Under the pieces are notes generated by a model that worked only from the letters and a program-made list of their open reading frames with translations, was not told the origin of the DNA and made no database searches. A stretch of 11,399 bases of DNA from Clostridia bacterium (GTDB lineage: Bacteria; Bacillota; Clostridia; Christensenellales; Aristaeellaceae). Location of the stretch: NCBI GenBank assembly GCA_017620115.1, contig JAFZRB010000255.1:1-11399 (forward strand). Direction: 5' to 3'. Of this stretch, positions 1 to 7,962 are shown in pieces (position 1 is the first letter of the stretch; each line of letters starts with the position of its first letter). The position numbers and the translations under genes were made by a program.

Positions 1-14
1 CTTCACGCGCATGC

Positions 15-20
15 TATGAT
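15..20 (+). promoter_or_regulatory. Possible -10 element upstream of the first lyase gene
   Basis: TATGAT matches the sigma-A -10 consensus at 5 of 6 positions and would place a transcription start near base 27, giving a leader of about 50 bases. The matching -35 box would lie before base 1 and cannot be seen. The rest of 1-65 shows no convincing gene. Frame 2 closes at a TGA at 17-19 and frame 1 stays open to 123, so either could be the tail of an upstream gene, but neither can be recognised. Confidence 0.25.
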
Positions 21-65
21 TCCAATGGTGAACGACGCTTTACCGCAATCAACATTCAAAGAAAT

Positions 66-70
66 GGAGG
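66..70 (+). promoter_or_regulatory. GGAGG ribosome binding site that decides the start of the first lyase
   Basis: GGAGG directly abuts an ATG at 71, which leaves no spacer. The in-frame ATG at 80 sits 9 bases downstream, a normal spacing, and is therefore preferred as the start. The same arrangement recurs upstream of the first permease gene. Confidence 0.7.
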
Positions 71-79
71 ATGGATTCG

Positions 80-2068
80 ATGGACATCACCCGCCTGCTG
101 CCCGTTATCGCGCCATTGGCTGAAACCAAAGATATAGCTCATAAATACGCTGTCCATCTCGATGAGTTGCTCAGTTCGATACGGCCCGAAGCCATTGGCG
201 ATGCCTACCAGGCCGCGCTCGCCAAAGAGGACATTCCCGCCGCGGTCAGGGTGTGCGCCGCCCATTTCCGCGCGAAGCCGGACGCCGGCGCGCCCAGCCT
301 CGATATCAGAAGCCCCTACAGCAAGGATGTCGCCGACCGCGCTGTCAGAGGCGAAATGCGGGTGATCAACATCGACTGGACCTTTGAGAACGGGCGCATC
401 AATTACCTGTTCGATCCCACCGAACTGAAGGGTCCCCGCAATTACGAATGGGTCTGGCAGCTCAATCGCCATTCCTTCTGGTGGCAAATGGCCGCAGCTT
501 ATCGGGAGACCGGGAACGAGACCTACGCCCTCGCCTTTGAAAGGCAGCTGCTCGACTGGATCGCTCAAACCGATTGTCCCGAGAAGGATTGGAACGCGCC
601 CGGCAGCGCCTGGCGCACCATCGAATGCGGTATTCGCCTGATGGGATCCTGGCAGATCGCTTTCCAGATCTTCCGCCATTCGAGCCGCGTTTCCGATCTT
701 TCCCTGCTCCTGATGCTCGCCTCCATGCGCCGCCAAGCCGCGCACCTGGTCGCCCATCCCCACATCGGCAACTGGCTCATGATGGAAAGCACGGGCGTGT
801 TCACCTTTTCCGCGCTCTATCCCGAATTCCGGGAAGCGGAAGAATTCCGGGAAACGGCTGTCGGGCGCTTCCTCCGTGAAATGGATTTGCAGATTCTCCC
901 GGACGGCATGCACAACGAACTGACGCCCGACTACCAGAGCGTCGTGTGGGGCTGCGCGGCGAATATCTATGACGTCGCCTGCCATGAGGGCTTCCGGCAT
1001 GAATTCCCGCGGCATTTCGTGGAACTGATGGAGCGAACCGTGCATGCGGCGATCCTGCTCTCAACGCCCGCCTTTACCCAGCCCCGAACGAACGACTGCT
1101 ACACCATCCATACCAGGACCTTCACCGGCCGCGCCGATCAGCTCCTGCCGCCCAGCGCCGAGTATGATTTCGTCAATTCCAATCGCCGCGAAGGCCGCCC
1201 GCCGGAGGGGAAGACGGCCTCCGCGTTCCTGCCCTATGCCGGCTTTTGCGTGATGCGCTCCGGATGGGATGAAAACGCCGCTTATCTTTGTTTTGACGTG
1301 GGGCCGCTTGGCCGAATGCACATCCACCAGGATAAGCTGAACATCAATATCTATAAGGGCGGCGAGGAATTGATCTTCGACGACGGCGGCGGGCAGTACG
1401 AGATCTCCGAGGCCAGAAAGTACGGCATCTCCGCGTATGATCACAACACCGTGCTGGTGGACGGGCTCGGCCAGAATCGCCGCGAACCGCTCGTTTCTTC
1501 CGATGCCATCGACGCCGGGTGGGTCTCCAATGACCGGTTTGATTACGCGCAGGGAACGTACGACCAGGGTTTCGGCCCCGACATGCTCCCCCTGGCGAGG
1601 CACATCCGCCGGGTGCGCTTTGAGAAGCCCGGCTTCTTCTGCGTTCAGGATAGCCTGACCTCCGCCGATGGAAGCGAGCACGAATACGAAGTGCTGTTCC
1701 ATCTCAATACCTTGAAGGTGGATCGACTGGAGGCGTTTCCCGGCGCGATGATTTCTGATTTCGGCAAAACGTATGAAGTCCTCATTCTGCCCATCGGGGA
1801 CGGTCAGGAGACCGGGCCCACAGTCGTATCCGGCCAGACCGAGCCCTTCATGCGCGGCTGGTACGTGGGGCGGAACGAAGAAACGCTCCACAAGGCAGCC
1901 ACCGTTGGCAGGAAATCCTTCCCTTCGCTCAGCCACACCTTCAACACGCTGATCTTCCCGATCAAACGCGGAGACGCATTGCCGGAGGTTCATAGATCTG
2001 GCAGCCGATTGACCATTGTCTTCAACGGGCAGACGCATGAAATCGACCTCGACGCCCTGAACCGGTGA
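80..2068 (+). CDS. Heparinase II/III-family polysaccharide lyase homologue (cytoplasmic)
   Basis: Predicted 662-residue protein of the heparinase II/III family, whose members cleave uronic-acid-containing polysaccharides by beta-elimination. An N-terminal alpha/alpha-toroid (about residues 20-340) carries a YEWVWQLNRH segment, GNW at 230-232 with Glu236, and ELTPDY with Glu280 and Tyr285, a likely catalytic tyrosine. A C-terminal beta-sandwich domain follows, with HIHQDKLN (His414, His416, Asp418) and YDHNTVLVDG (His455), the usual signature of the family's second half. There is no signal peptide, so the protein probably acts in the cytosol on imported oligosaccharides. ATG at 80 is chosen because GGAGG at 66-70 is 9 bases away; ATG at 71 would abut it. 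It is a clear paralogue of the minus-strand gene at 2189-4171. The PL family and substrate cannot be assigned by eye. An unusual point is that Gln follows the putative catalytic Tyr, where the paralogue has His. Confidence 0.9.
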   Translation: MDITRLLPVIAPLAETKDIAHKYAVHLDELLSSIRPEAIGDAYQAALAKEDIPAAVRVCAAHFRAKPDAGAPSLDIRSPYSKDVADRAVRGEMRVINIDWTFENGRINYLFDPTELKGPRNYEWVWQLNRHSFWWQMAAAYRETGNETYALAFERQLLDWIAQTDCPEKDWNAPGSAWRTIECGIRLMGSWQIAFQIFRHSSRVSDLSLLLMLASMRRQAAHLVAHPHIGNWLMMESTGVFTFSALYPEFREAEEFRETAVGRFLREMDLQILPDGMHNELTPDYQSVVWGCAANIYDVACHEGFRHEFPRHFVELMERTVHAAILLSTPAFTQPRTNDCYTIHTRTFTGRADQLLPPSAEYDFVNSNRREGRPPEGKTASAFLPYAGFCVMRSGWDENAAYLCFDVGPLGRMHIHQDKLNINIYKGGEELIFDDGGGQYEISEARKYGISAYDHNTVLVDGLGQNRREPLVSSDAIDAGWVSNDRFDYAQGTYDQGFGPDMLPLARHIRRVRFEKPGFFCVQDSLTSADGSEHEYEVLFHLNTLKVDRLEAFPGAMISDFGKTYEVLILPIGDGQETGPTVVSGQTEPFMRGWYVGRNEETLHKAATVGRKSFPSLSHTFNTLIFPIKRGDALPEVHRSGSRLTIVFNGQTHEIDLDALNR

Positions 2069-2108
2069 ATTCGCCCCGCGGCATATCAAACGAGCAGCGG
2101 CTCAAATG

Positions 2109-2166
2109 AAAAACGCTTTCCCCATGGAAACGGCGCAGCGTCAGGCGTTGTTTCCATGGGGAAAGC
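2109..2166 (-). terminator. Strong intrinsic terminator between convergent lyase genes
   Basis: A perfect 17-bp inverted repeat, GCTTTCCCCATGGAAAC at 2115-2131 and its complement at 2150-2166, can extend inward by five more pairs (two of them G-U) to leave an 8-base loop at 2137-2144. Read on the minus strand, the stem is followed by G and then five T at 2113-2109, as expected for a Rho-independent terminator of the minus-strand operon. On the plus strand no T-run follows the stem, so termination of the first lyase transcript should be weaker. The rest of 2069-2188 shows no gene. Confidence 0.85.
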
Positions 2167-2188
2167 CATAGATTGACCGTATATCCGC

Positions 2189-4171
2189 TTATTCGGAAAA
2201 GAGCCATTCCCCGTTCGCCGTGCGAATCGTTATCTCCTTATCCTCAACGGAGGAATCGTATGTCACAGTCTCGATGGGACAGCCTTCGTCGGAAGGATAG
2301 AGCAGCGTGACGATCCTCGCGGACGGCGCGACCGCCGTGAAATCCACCGCCGTCGCGGGCCGGTTCGGCGTGCGCCAGCCGACGAAGGGCTTCCTGCTGC
2401 CGCGGCGGAGCGTACAGTTTTCGCCGGAGAGGAGCGTCAGCGTTACGCCGTCGCCATAGTCCGCGGTGACGCGGCTGCCGTGCAGCAGCTCCGCCAGATA
2501 GTTACCCCGTTCATGGTGCGAATAGGGCGAACCGGAAGCGCCGCCGGTCAGAACCGGCACGTCTTCCAGCTGCCAGTGCGCGTCGTACACATGCGGCAGG
2601 CCGTCCGCAGCGGTCAGGCGGTCTATCACGAGATAGAACGTCTTCAGGCCGAGCGGGTTGCGCTTCACCTTCACCACCGTGCGCTCGTGCTTCACGTCCA
2701 GATTGTCCGGCCCGTATCCCTCCGCGTATATGCCGCGCGCGACATCCCGCTCTGCGCCCAGCTTTACGGAGAGGTCGGCCGGCTTTGTGCGGTCCTCCGC
2801 TTCCCAGTGATAGCGGCTGCGGCGATTCTGACCCATTCCATCCACCAGCACCGTGTTGTGCGCCCTGGAGGAGAGCACATACTTCCGCATGTCGGAGGAG
2901 TCATAGGCAAAGTTTCCGGTGTCGCGCAGGAGATCCCGGCCATAAGCGTAGAGGAGGAAATTCAGCTTGTCCTCATGCTGGTGTCCGCGGCCGAACGGGG
3001 CGCTTTCAAAAAACGCCCACTGACTGTCCGCCGCCCAGCTGTCGCGCAGTATCACCATGCCGCTGTATGGCATCACCACATCCGTGAAATCCGGCGGCGC
3101 GCCTTCCGCGCGGCGAGAGACGAAATACCGGTAATCCTGCCGTTCCGGGAAGAGCTTTGTCGCGCCGACGAGCGCATTGGCCACATCCAGATGATTCCCG
3201 TCGTTGATATCCGGCACAAAGAAGCCGGGATCCGCCAGCTTCGGATACAGGTCGTAGACGTGGCTCATCTTCTCCAGGAAGGAATCCGGCAGCGGCTCTT
3301 CCATGGCGCGGCAGATATCTATCACGGCAGTTCCGTTGCCCGCCAGAACGCCATGGTAATTGGTCGACAGTTCCACCTGAAAGCGGTCGGGATACAGCTG
3401 GGTCTCCATCTCGTCCAGCAGCGTCGACATGGCGTACGCTTTCCACTCCGCCGCATCTTTGACCCACGGGTAGAGCAGGCCGATGTGGAACAGCCCCGTC
3501 ATCTCCATGATCAGCCAGTTATTCTGGTGGTGGAAATTCCGAAGCCGCCAGCCGTTTTCCCACATGGAGGCAAAAAACTCGCACAGCGCGTGATCGGTAA
3601 AAGCGGGGGAGCGATAGAAGGCGTGCAGCGCGTAGTGCCAGTTCTTGGCCTCCCGGATGCCGATCTCTATCGTCCGCCAGGACAGGGTCTCATAGCCCGG
3701 CGCTTCGTCCGGACAGACGCACTGCTCGCGCCAGGAAGTAAACAGGCGCACGAACAGCGCCGCGATGTCCTCGTCGCCCGTCTCGCGGTAGAGATGCCCC
3801 AGCGCGCGGAACTCATGGTGGCGATTCAGCTGCCACGTCCATTCCCGGTATTGGTTCGGCGTCGGGTTGGCTTCCCACTGCACGCCGGCCTCGCCGAAAT
3901 CGTACGCATAGCCGCAGGAAACCACTTCGTTGTGCAGCAGGCGGCGGTACACGTCCGCCTCCGTTTCACTTGGCAGCTTCCAGACGTTCTCCGGACCGTA
4001 GTAGGGAATCCGGAAGTATTTCTCCGGCTGGAGCCGCGCGCGCACGAATTCCGCATAGACATGTTCGGCCTCGCCTGTCCGCCCCGCCTGAATCAGCGCC
4101 GGAATTGCCGCCAGTTCCGCATGCGAGACATTGATTTTCGTTAAAAGATACTCCTTCGTCGTCAATCTCAT
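2189..4171 (-). CDS. Heparinase II/III-family polysaccharide lyase homologue, last gene of the transporter operon
   Basis: This 660-residue protein has the same two-part architecture as the plus-strand lyase at 80-2068. The N-terminal toroid contains REWTWQLNRH (109-118), SWRTIEIGIR (164-173), QNNW (216-219) with Glu223, and ELSTNYH with Glu267 and Tyr272. The C-terminal beta-rich half contains GHQHEDKLN (His397, His399, Asp401) and AHNTVLVDG (His438). Family members use a Tyr/His pair for beta-elimination next to a uronic acid carboxylate, and Tyr272 plus one of these histidines are the candidates here. No signal peptide is present, which points to a cytosolic role on imported sugar chains. 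AAGGAG lies 8 bases before the ATG at 4171. The gene follows the GH31 gene by 60 bases on the same strand and is closed by the hairpin terminator at 2109-2166, so it is probably the operon's final cistron. The polysaccharide substrate is not predictable from sequence alone. Confidence 0.92.
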   Translation of the reverse strand: MRLTTKEYLLTKINVSHAELAAIPALIQAGRTGEAEHVYAEFVRARLQPEKYFRIPYYGPENVWKLPSETEADVYRRLLHNEVVSCGYAYDFGEAGVQWEANPTPNQYREWTWQLNRHHEFRALGHLYRETGDEDIAALFVRLFTSWREQCVCPDEAPGYETLSWRTIEIGIREAKNWHYALHAFYRSPAFTDHALCEFFASMWENGWRLRNFHHQNNWLIMEMTGLFHIGLLYPWVKDAAEWKAYAMSTLLDEMETQLYPDRFQVELSTNYHGVLAGNGTAVIDICRAMEEPLPDSFLEKMSHVYDLYPKLADPGFFVPDINDGNHLDVANALVGATKLFPERQDYRYFVSRRAEGAPPDFTDVVMPYSGMVILRDSWAADSQWAFFESAPFGRGHQHEDKLNFLLYAYGRDLLRDTGNFAYDSSDMRKYVLSSRAHNTVLVDGMGQNRRSRYHWEAEDRTKPADLSVKLGAERDVARGIYAEGYGPDNLDVKHERTVVKVKRNPLGLKTFYLVIDRLTAADGLPHVYDAHWQLEDVPVLTGGASGSPYSHHERGNYLAELLHGSRVTADYGDGVTLTLLSGENCTLRRGSRKPFVGWRTPNRPATAVDFTAVAPSARIVTLLYPSDEGCPIETVTYDSSVEDKEITIRTANGEWLFSE

Positions 4172-4231
4172 AACCAGATCTCCTTCGCCGATTTGCTTTT
4201 TCAGGTTTCGCTGTCCTTCCTGAGATCGGCT

Positions 4232-6226
4232 TCATTTCCCTTGCAGGGAATTGATATCGCTGATGTAGGGCGCGGCTGCCTTCAGCGCTTCATCGATGGC
4301 TGCGGAACCCGAGTCTTTGAGCCGGAACACGGCAATCGCCTCGATCGGGAACTTCACGCGCTTCAGCGTCTGCCCGCCGGCGAACGTTTCGCCGGTGAAG
4401 ATGTTCTGCCATTCGCCCTTCGGCAGGTAGATATCCCGCTCGTCGACATCGTCAAGCACGGGCGCGACCAGCAGCGCGTCGCCCAGCATGTATTCGTCCT
4501 CGATATCGAATACGTTCGCGTCCCGGCAGTCGTAGAGGAACAGGTGGCGCATCAGCGGCATGCCTGTTTCGCAGGCGAGAGCGCCCTGTTCCACCAGATA
4601 CGGCCGGATCGCGTCGTGCAGTTTCGCGTATGCGCGGTAGACGTCTTTGACATGGTCCTCGAAATCATAGGGTCGCTTGACCAGGCCGTGCGTCTGGATA
4701 TTCGCGCTGAAAGCCGTGTATTCCAGACCTCTCATGAACACGTCCGCCTCCGGATCCATCTCCTGATCGCGCGCCGGACGATACGCGGCCATGTCATAGC
4801 TCATGAACGGTATGCCGGAAATGCCCGACGACAGCACGCTGATCAGTATCCTCTTCAGGAAGAAATACTCCCTCAGCTGGTCGCCGGCCCACAGGAACGG
4901 ATACCTCTGCGCGCCTATGCCGCCGCCGCGCGAGAAGCACATGCCGCCATACGGATGTGTGTTGAACAGCTTGTACATCCGTGCGTTATACAGCGTGGGA
5001 TACCAATGATGCGCGCCGGCTCTGCGCCGTCCGTCCGCAAATTTGAGGGGCAGGTAGTCCGGAATCTGCTCGCAGAAATCGATCTTCGCGCCGTCCACGC
5101 CGATCTCATGAACCAGATTGCCCCAGACCTTTGTCGTCCACCAGGCCATGGCTTCCGGATTGGTGATGTCGACAAAGCGTGATTTCTTCGTCACGGGATT
5201 ATCGGCGGGGTTGTAGGAATTCGCTTCGAGCAGGTTCGTCTCTCCCGTTTCCGCGTTCGAGATGAGATAATCGTCTTTCAGGCCGAACGTATCGTCCTTG
5301 AACTTTGTCCTTCCGCATCCCTCATACATCATGACTTTCTTGCCCATGGCGTGCAGCTTTTGGGAAAGGGCTTTCAGTTCCTCGTAGCGGCTGCTGTCGT
5401 AGGTGGGCCAGCCTTCCATGATGATAGCTTCCCAGGGGAAATCATTTTCGGCCATTTTGCCGACCATATCCATGACGCCCTCGGGCGTGGAGAAATCCGG
5501 GTGATACCGGCATACCTGAGTGCCGTAAAGCCAGTCCGCCGGCCTGGGCGAAAAGCCCGTTATCCGGCAGTAGGCGTAGATCAGCTTCTGAGGCGTGTCT
5601 CCCAGGAACACGTACAGATCGACCGGCGCGCCGTCCTGCTCGACGATGCTCCACCTGTCCCTGTCGGTATGGCCGATGTCGATGACCGAGCGCTCGTAGC
5701 GATTCATGAATACCGCCGCGCATTTCGAGCTGATGAGCATGGGAATCGGGCAGTACGTGTTGCCCTTCCAGCAGCACCACGCGTCGATGGACATCATTTC
5801 GATCCTCTCTCCGCGCTGGTCGACTGAATTGAAGCGTTCTCCCGTGCCGTAAATCCGCTCTCCCTCGGACAGCAGGCCGGTGACGCTGCCGCTGCCGTCA
5901 GAGCGGCGCACGTCGATATCGTTGATGACGATCTTCTCCACACCGTCCGCCGCGTAAAACGCGATCCGGGACGGAGAAACTTCTACGCTGGTCTTATCCG
6001 CCGCTGTCAGCGCAAAGCTCAGCGAATTGCCGCTCACCGATACGGCGTTTCTCACAATGAGCGGTTCCTCGCCCAGATCTTTTGCGAGAACCTGCCCGGC
6101 GCCCATGTCGTCAAATGCGCTCTTCCAGCCTGAGCTCTGGAGCCGCCAGCCGAAATCGCCGGAATGTGTCAGTGAGAGGATGAATCCCTTCCACATGAAT
6201 ACGATGCGGTTGTCCTTTTCATACAT
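4232..6226 (-). CDS. Glycoside hydrolase family 31 enzyme (alpha-xylosidase/alpha-glucosidase-like)
   Basis: This 664-residue GH31 retaining alpha-glycosidase starts with a beta-rich N-terminal domain carrying GTGERFN (127-133), a variant of the GLGE motif. A (beta/alpha)8 barrel from about residue 228 to 520 follows, then a C-terminal beta domain (LGDALLVAPVL, 581-591). The nucleophile is most likely Asp383 in KIDFCEQIP, which resembles KTDFGERIP of the YicI alpha-xylosidase branch. The general acid/base is most likely Asp478 in SYDMAAY, where the family usually has DIGG(Y/F). WAGDQ (446-450) is also typical. No signal peptide is seen, so it is cytoplasmic. ATG at 6226 is chosen because GGAGGT ends 8 bases upstream; longer in-frame starts would extend into the preceding gene. 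It lies between the substrate-binding protein and the second lyase, suggesting it removes an alpha-linked sugar from imported oligosaccharides. Which sugar is unknown, and the changed acid/base motif makes transfer of a known specificity unsafe. Confidence 0.93.
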   Translation of the reverse strand: MYEKDNRIVFMWKGFILSLTHSGDFGWRLQSSGWKSAFDDMGAGQVLAKDLGEEPLIVRNAVSVSGNSLSFALTAADKTSVEVSPSRIAFYAADGVEKIVINDIDVRRSDGSGSVTGLLSEGERIYGTGERFNSVDQRGERIEMMSIDAWCCWKGNTYCPIPMLISSKCAAVFMNRYERSVIDIGHTDRDRWSIVEQDGAPVDLYVFLGDTPQKLIYAYCRITGFSPRPADWLYGTQVCRYHPDFSTPEGVMDMVGKMAENDFPWEAIIMEGWPTYDSSRYEELKALSQKLHAMGKKVMMYEGCGRTKFKDDTFGLKDDYLISNAETGETNLLEANSYNPADNPVTKKSRFVDITNPEAMAWWTTKVWGNLVHEIGVDGAKIDFCEQIPDYLPLKFADGRRRAGAHHWYPTLYNARMYKLFNTHPYGGMCFSRGGGIGAQRYPFLWAGDQLREYFFLKRILISVLSSGISGIPFMSYDMAAYRPARDQEMDPEADVFMRGLEYTAFSANIQTHGLVKRPYDFEDHVKDVYRAYAKLHDAIRPYLVEQGALACETGMPLMRHLFLYDCRDANVFDIEDEYMLGDALLVAPVLDDVDERDIYLPKGEWQNIFTGETFAGGQTLKRVKFPIEAIAVFRLKDSGSAAIDEALKAAAPYISDINSLQGK

Positions 6227-6261
6227 ATCGGCGTACCTCCTGTTGCACATGGCGCCTGGAC

Positions 6262-6297
6262 AGAGAAGGGGGGATCGCAAAGCGATCCCCTCTCTCT
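6262..6297 (-). other. Intercistronic stem-loop between the binding-protein and GH31 genes
   Basis: GGGGATCGC at 6270-6278 and its exact complement at 6282-6290 form a 9-bp stem with an AAA loop. The stem extends by three pairs (one G-U) and, past a bulged A, four more at 6262-6265 and 6294-6297. In the minus direction it is followed by C-rich sequence with only scattered T, so it is a poor terminator. A stem-loop just after a substrate-binding-protein gene commonly shields the upstream mRNA or attenuates downstream genes; that role is inferred here from position. It starts 15 bases beyond the binding-protein stop codon. Confidence 0.7.
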
Positions 6298-6312
6298 TGA
6301 TGGCGCGAATAA

Positions 6313-7881
6313 TCAGCCTACTTTGCTGTGATAGATCTCGTTGGCTTCCTTCGTCAGGATCTCGCCGCCGGCGCTGTACCAGGCAGCGACCATTTCGTCG
6401 AAGTAGTCGATATCCTGCTCGCCGGTGATGATGGCGATGTAGCCCTCGGCGAGGATCTTGTCGCACTCGGTCTTGTAGTCGACGGCGGAAGGCAGAGCCT
6501 CCTTCACAGCGTTGACCAGGGTGACCTCGCGATACCATTCGCCTTCCAGCTCATCCACGAACTTGAAGCCGAGCTGGTTCTTGAACTTCTGCAGATCCGG
6601 ATGGGACACGTTGAAGTTGAAGGCGTTGCAGGGCCTCTCATGCACCTGTTCGCGGGTATCGCTGGAGTCCACGGGATAGGTGCGCGGAACCCGCATATCG
6701 CCGTACTCGATGAAGTCGAAGTCTTCGCCCTCGATGCCGTACCACTCCCAGGTGTAGCACTCCAGGTCGGAGGATACCTCGTCGATGAACTGCAGCAGGT
6801 AGGTGAACCTTTCGGTGTCTTCAACCAGGTCGATGTTGAAGTTCATGCGGCTGTCGGCGCCGCCGTTGCAGCCGATCTTCTGATCGCCGTAGGGGCCCTT
6901 CGCGGGCTTGGAGAAGCCGATCTCAAAGGGATTTTCCAGCGCCTGAACCTCGGTGGGGTTGGAAGCATAGTAGTCGTACTCAGGCAGCTGAGACCAGTGA
7001 TACCAGTTGCCCATGTCGGACATGCCGATGCGGCCCTTCACGAAGGCGTGGGTGATGGCCCAGTAGCCGCCCTCGTTCTCGCCGGTGATGAACTCGGGAT
7101 CCAGGACGCCGTCCGCATAGTACTTAGCCAGCAGCGCCAGCGCGTCCTTCGCCTTGGGCATGACATCGCCGAACACGACGTCGCCGGTCTCCGCATCCAC
7201 AACCCAGCTGCCGCGCTGGAAGCCGAACGCGCCGTAGATGACCTTCATGCCCTGCTGGCCGAAGGCGTAGGTGTCGTCGACGCCGTTGCCGTCGGGATCC
7301 TTCTTGGCGATGTCATAGAAGATCTCTTCCATGCCTTCGAGATCCTCCGGGATCGTGTCATAGCCCAGCGCCTTGACCCAATCCATGTTCCAGGCCACCA
7401 CGTTGGGATACATATACTCGGCGTTGACGCCGGGCAGCTTGTACATCTCGCCGTTGACCTTGGTCAGCGCCCAGGCTTCGGGAGCGTACTCGTCCACGTA
7501 AGCGGAGTTCTTCGGAGACACGCTGCGATACCAGTCCTCATCCCAGGTGCCGAGGATGCCCTGCTCGAGGAAGCTCTGAGACCAGCCGCCGTCGATGATG
7601 GCATCGGGCAGCTCGCCGGAAGCGGCCAGCAGCGGGAACTGCGTGTTCTTGTCCTCGACGAAGACGTAGTCGATGTAGATGTCGTACTTGTCGAAGATCA
7701 TCTGATAGATGCTCAGATCAAGATCGGTACTGGAGGGATCGTTGTAAGGAGTGCCGGTGTCGTACGGCGTGATGGTGTAGGAGTACTTGTACTCTTTTTC
7801 TTCCGCCGCGGCGAAAGGAATCGAGCACACCAGAGACAGCGCCAGAGCAAGCACCAAGACCAGGGACAGGGTCTTTTTCAT
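6313..7881 (-). CDS. ABC transporter extracellular sugar-binding protein (LplA/YtcQ-like)
   Basis: Predicted 522-residue solute-binding protein that captures an oligosaccharide outside the membrane and delivers it to the two permeases encoded just upstream. An N-terminal signal peptide (Lys2-Lys3, then a Leu/Val/Ala-rich core) ends at AAA, with probable cleavage after Ala26. A cysteine at position 19 sits in SLVC, which is not a normal lipobox because valine replaces the small residue before Cys, so lipid anchoring is uncertain. DPDGNGVDDT (195-204) is an acidic, EF-hand-like loop seen in LplA-type binding proteins, and the C-terminus (ITGEQDIDYF, then WYSAGGEIL and EANEIY) is typical of that group. 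AGGAG precedes the ATG at 7881 with good spacing; an earlier in-frame ATG at 7899 would place that ribosome binding site inside the gene. Codons end strongly in C or G, consistent with high expression. Homologues in other bacteria bind uronate-rich oligosaccharides, but the ligand here is unknown. Confidence 0.93.
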   Translation of the reverse strand: MKKTLSLVLVLALALSLVCSIPFAAAEEKEYKYSYTITPYDTGTPYNDPSSTDLDLSIYQMIFDKYDIYIDYVFVEDKNTQFPLLAASGELPDAIIDGGWSQSFLEQGILGTWDEDWYRSVSPKNSAYVDEYAPEAWALTKVNGEMYKLPGVNAEYMYPNVVAWNMDWVKALGYDTIPEDLEGMEEIFYDIAKKDPDGNGVDDTYAFGQQGMKVIYGAFGFQRGSWVVDAETGDVVFGDVMPKAKDALALLAKYYADGVLDPEFITGENEGGYWAITHAFVKGRIGMSDMGNWYHWSQLPEYDYYASNPTEVQALENPFEIGFSKPAKGPYGDQKIGCNGGADSRMNFNIDLVEDTERFTYLLQFIDEVSSDLECYTWEWYGIEGEDFDFIEYGDMRVPRTYPVDSSDTREQVHERPCNAFNFNVSHPDLQKFKNQLGFKFVDELEGEWYREVTLVNAVKEALPSAVDYKTECDKILAEGYIAIITGEQDIDYFDEMVAAWYSAGGEILTKEANEIYHSKVG

Positions 7882-7939
7882 GGTCTTCTCTCCTTTCATA
7901 TTATCTGGAAGGGTTTCCTCCCTTGCCAAATCAACTTTG

Positions 7940-7956
7940 CGCCCGAATGGCGGGCG
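7940..7956 (-). other. Small GC-rich hairpin after the second permease gene
   Basis: CGCCCG at 7940-7945 pairs with CGGGCG at 7951-7956 around a 5-base loop, 6 bases past the permease stop. There is no T-run beyond it. It may be a minor mRNA-stability element or chance. The remaining part of 7882-7962 holds the ribosome binding site of the binding-protein gene and nothing else recognisable. Confidence 0.3.
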
Positions 7957-7962
7957 GGTGCG

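Noticed and set aside
1061..2089. A 342-codon minus-strand frame (and another at 56-1045) opposite the first lyase
   Set aside because: Both are antisense to the plus-strand lyase, lack recognisable motifs and are explained by codon bias.
2480..4144. A 554-codon plus-strand frame opposite the second lyase
   Set aside because: Shadow of the heparinase II/III gene, whose motifs are unmistakable on the other strand; Arg/His/Val-rich with no ribosome binding site or domain.
6227..6538. Longer N-terminus for the GH31 protein
   Set aside because: The extra 104 codons are Arg-rich, overlap the end of the binding-protein gene, and bypass the well-placed GGAGGT at 6235-6240.
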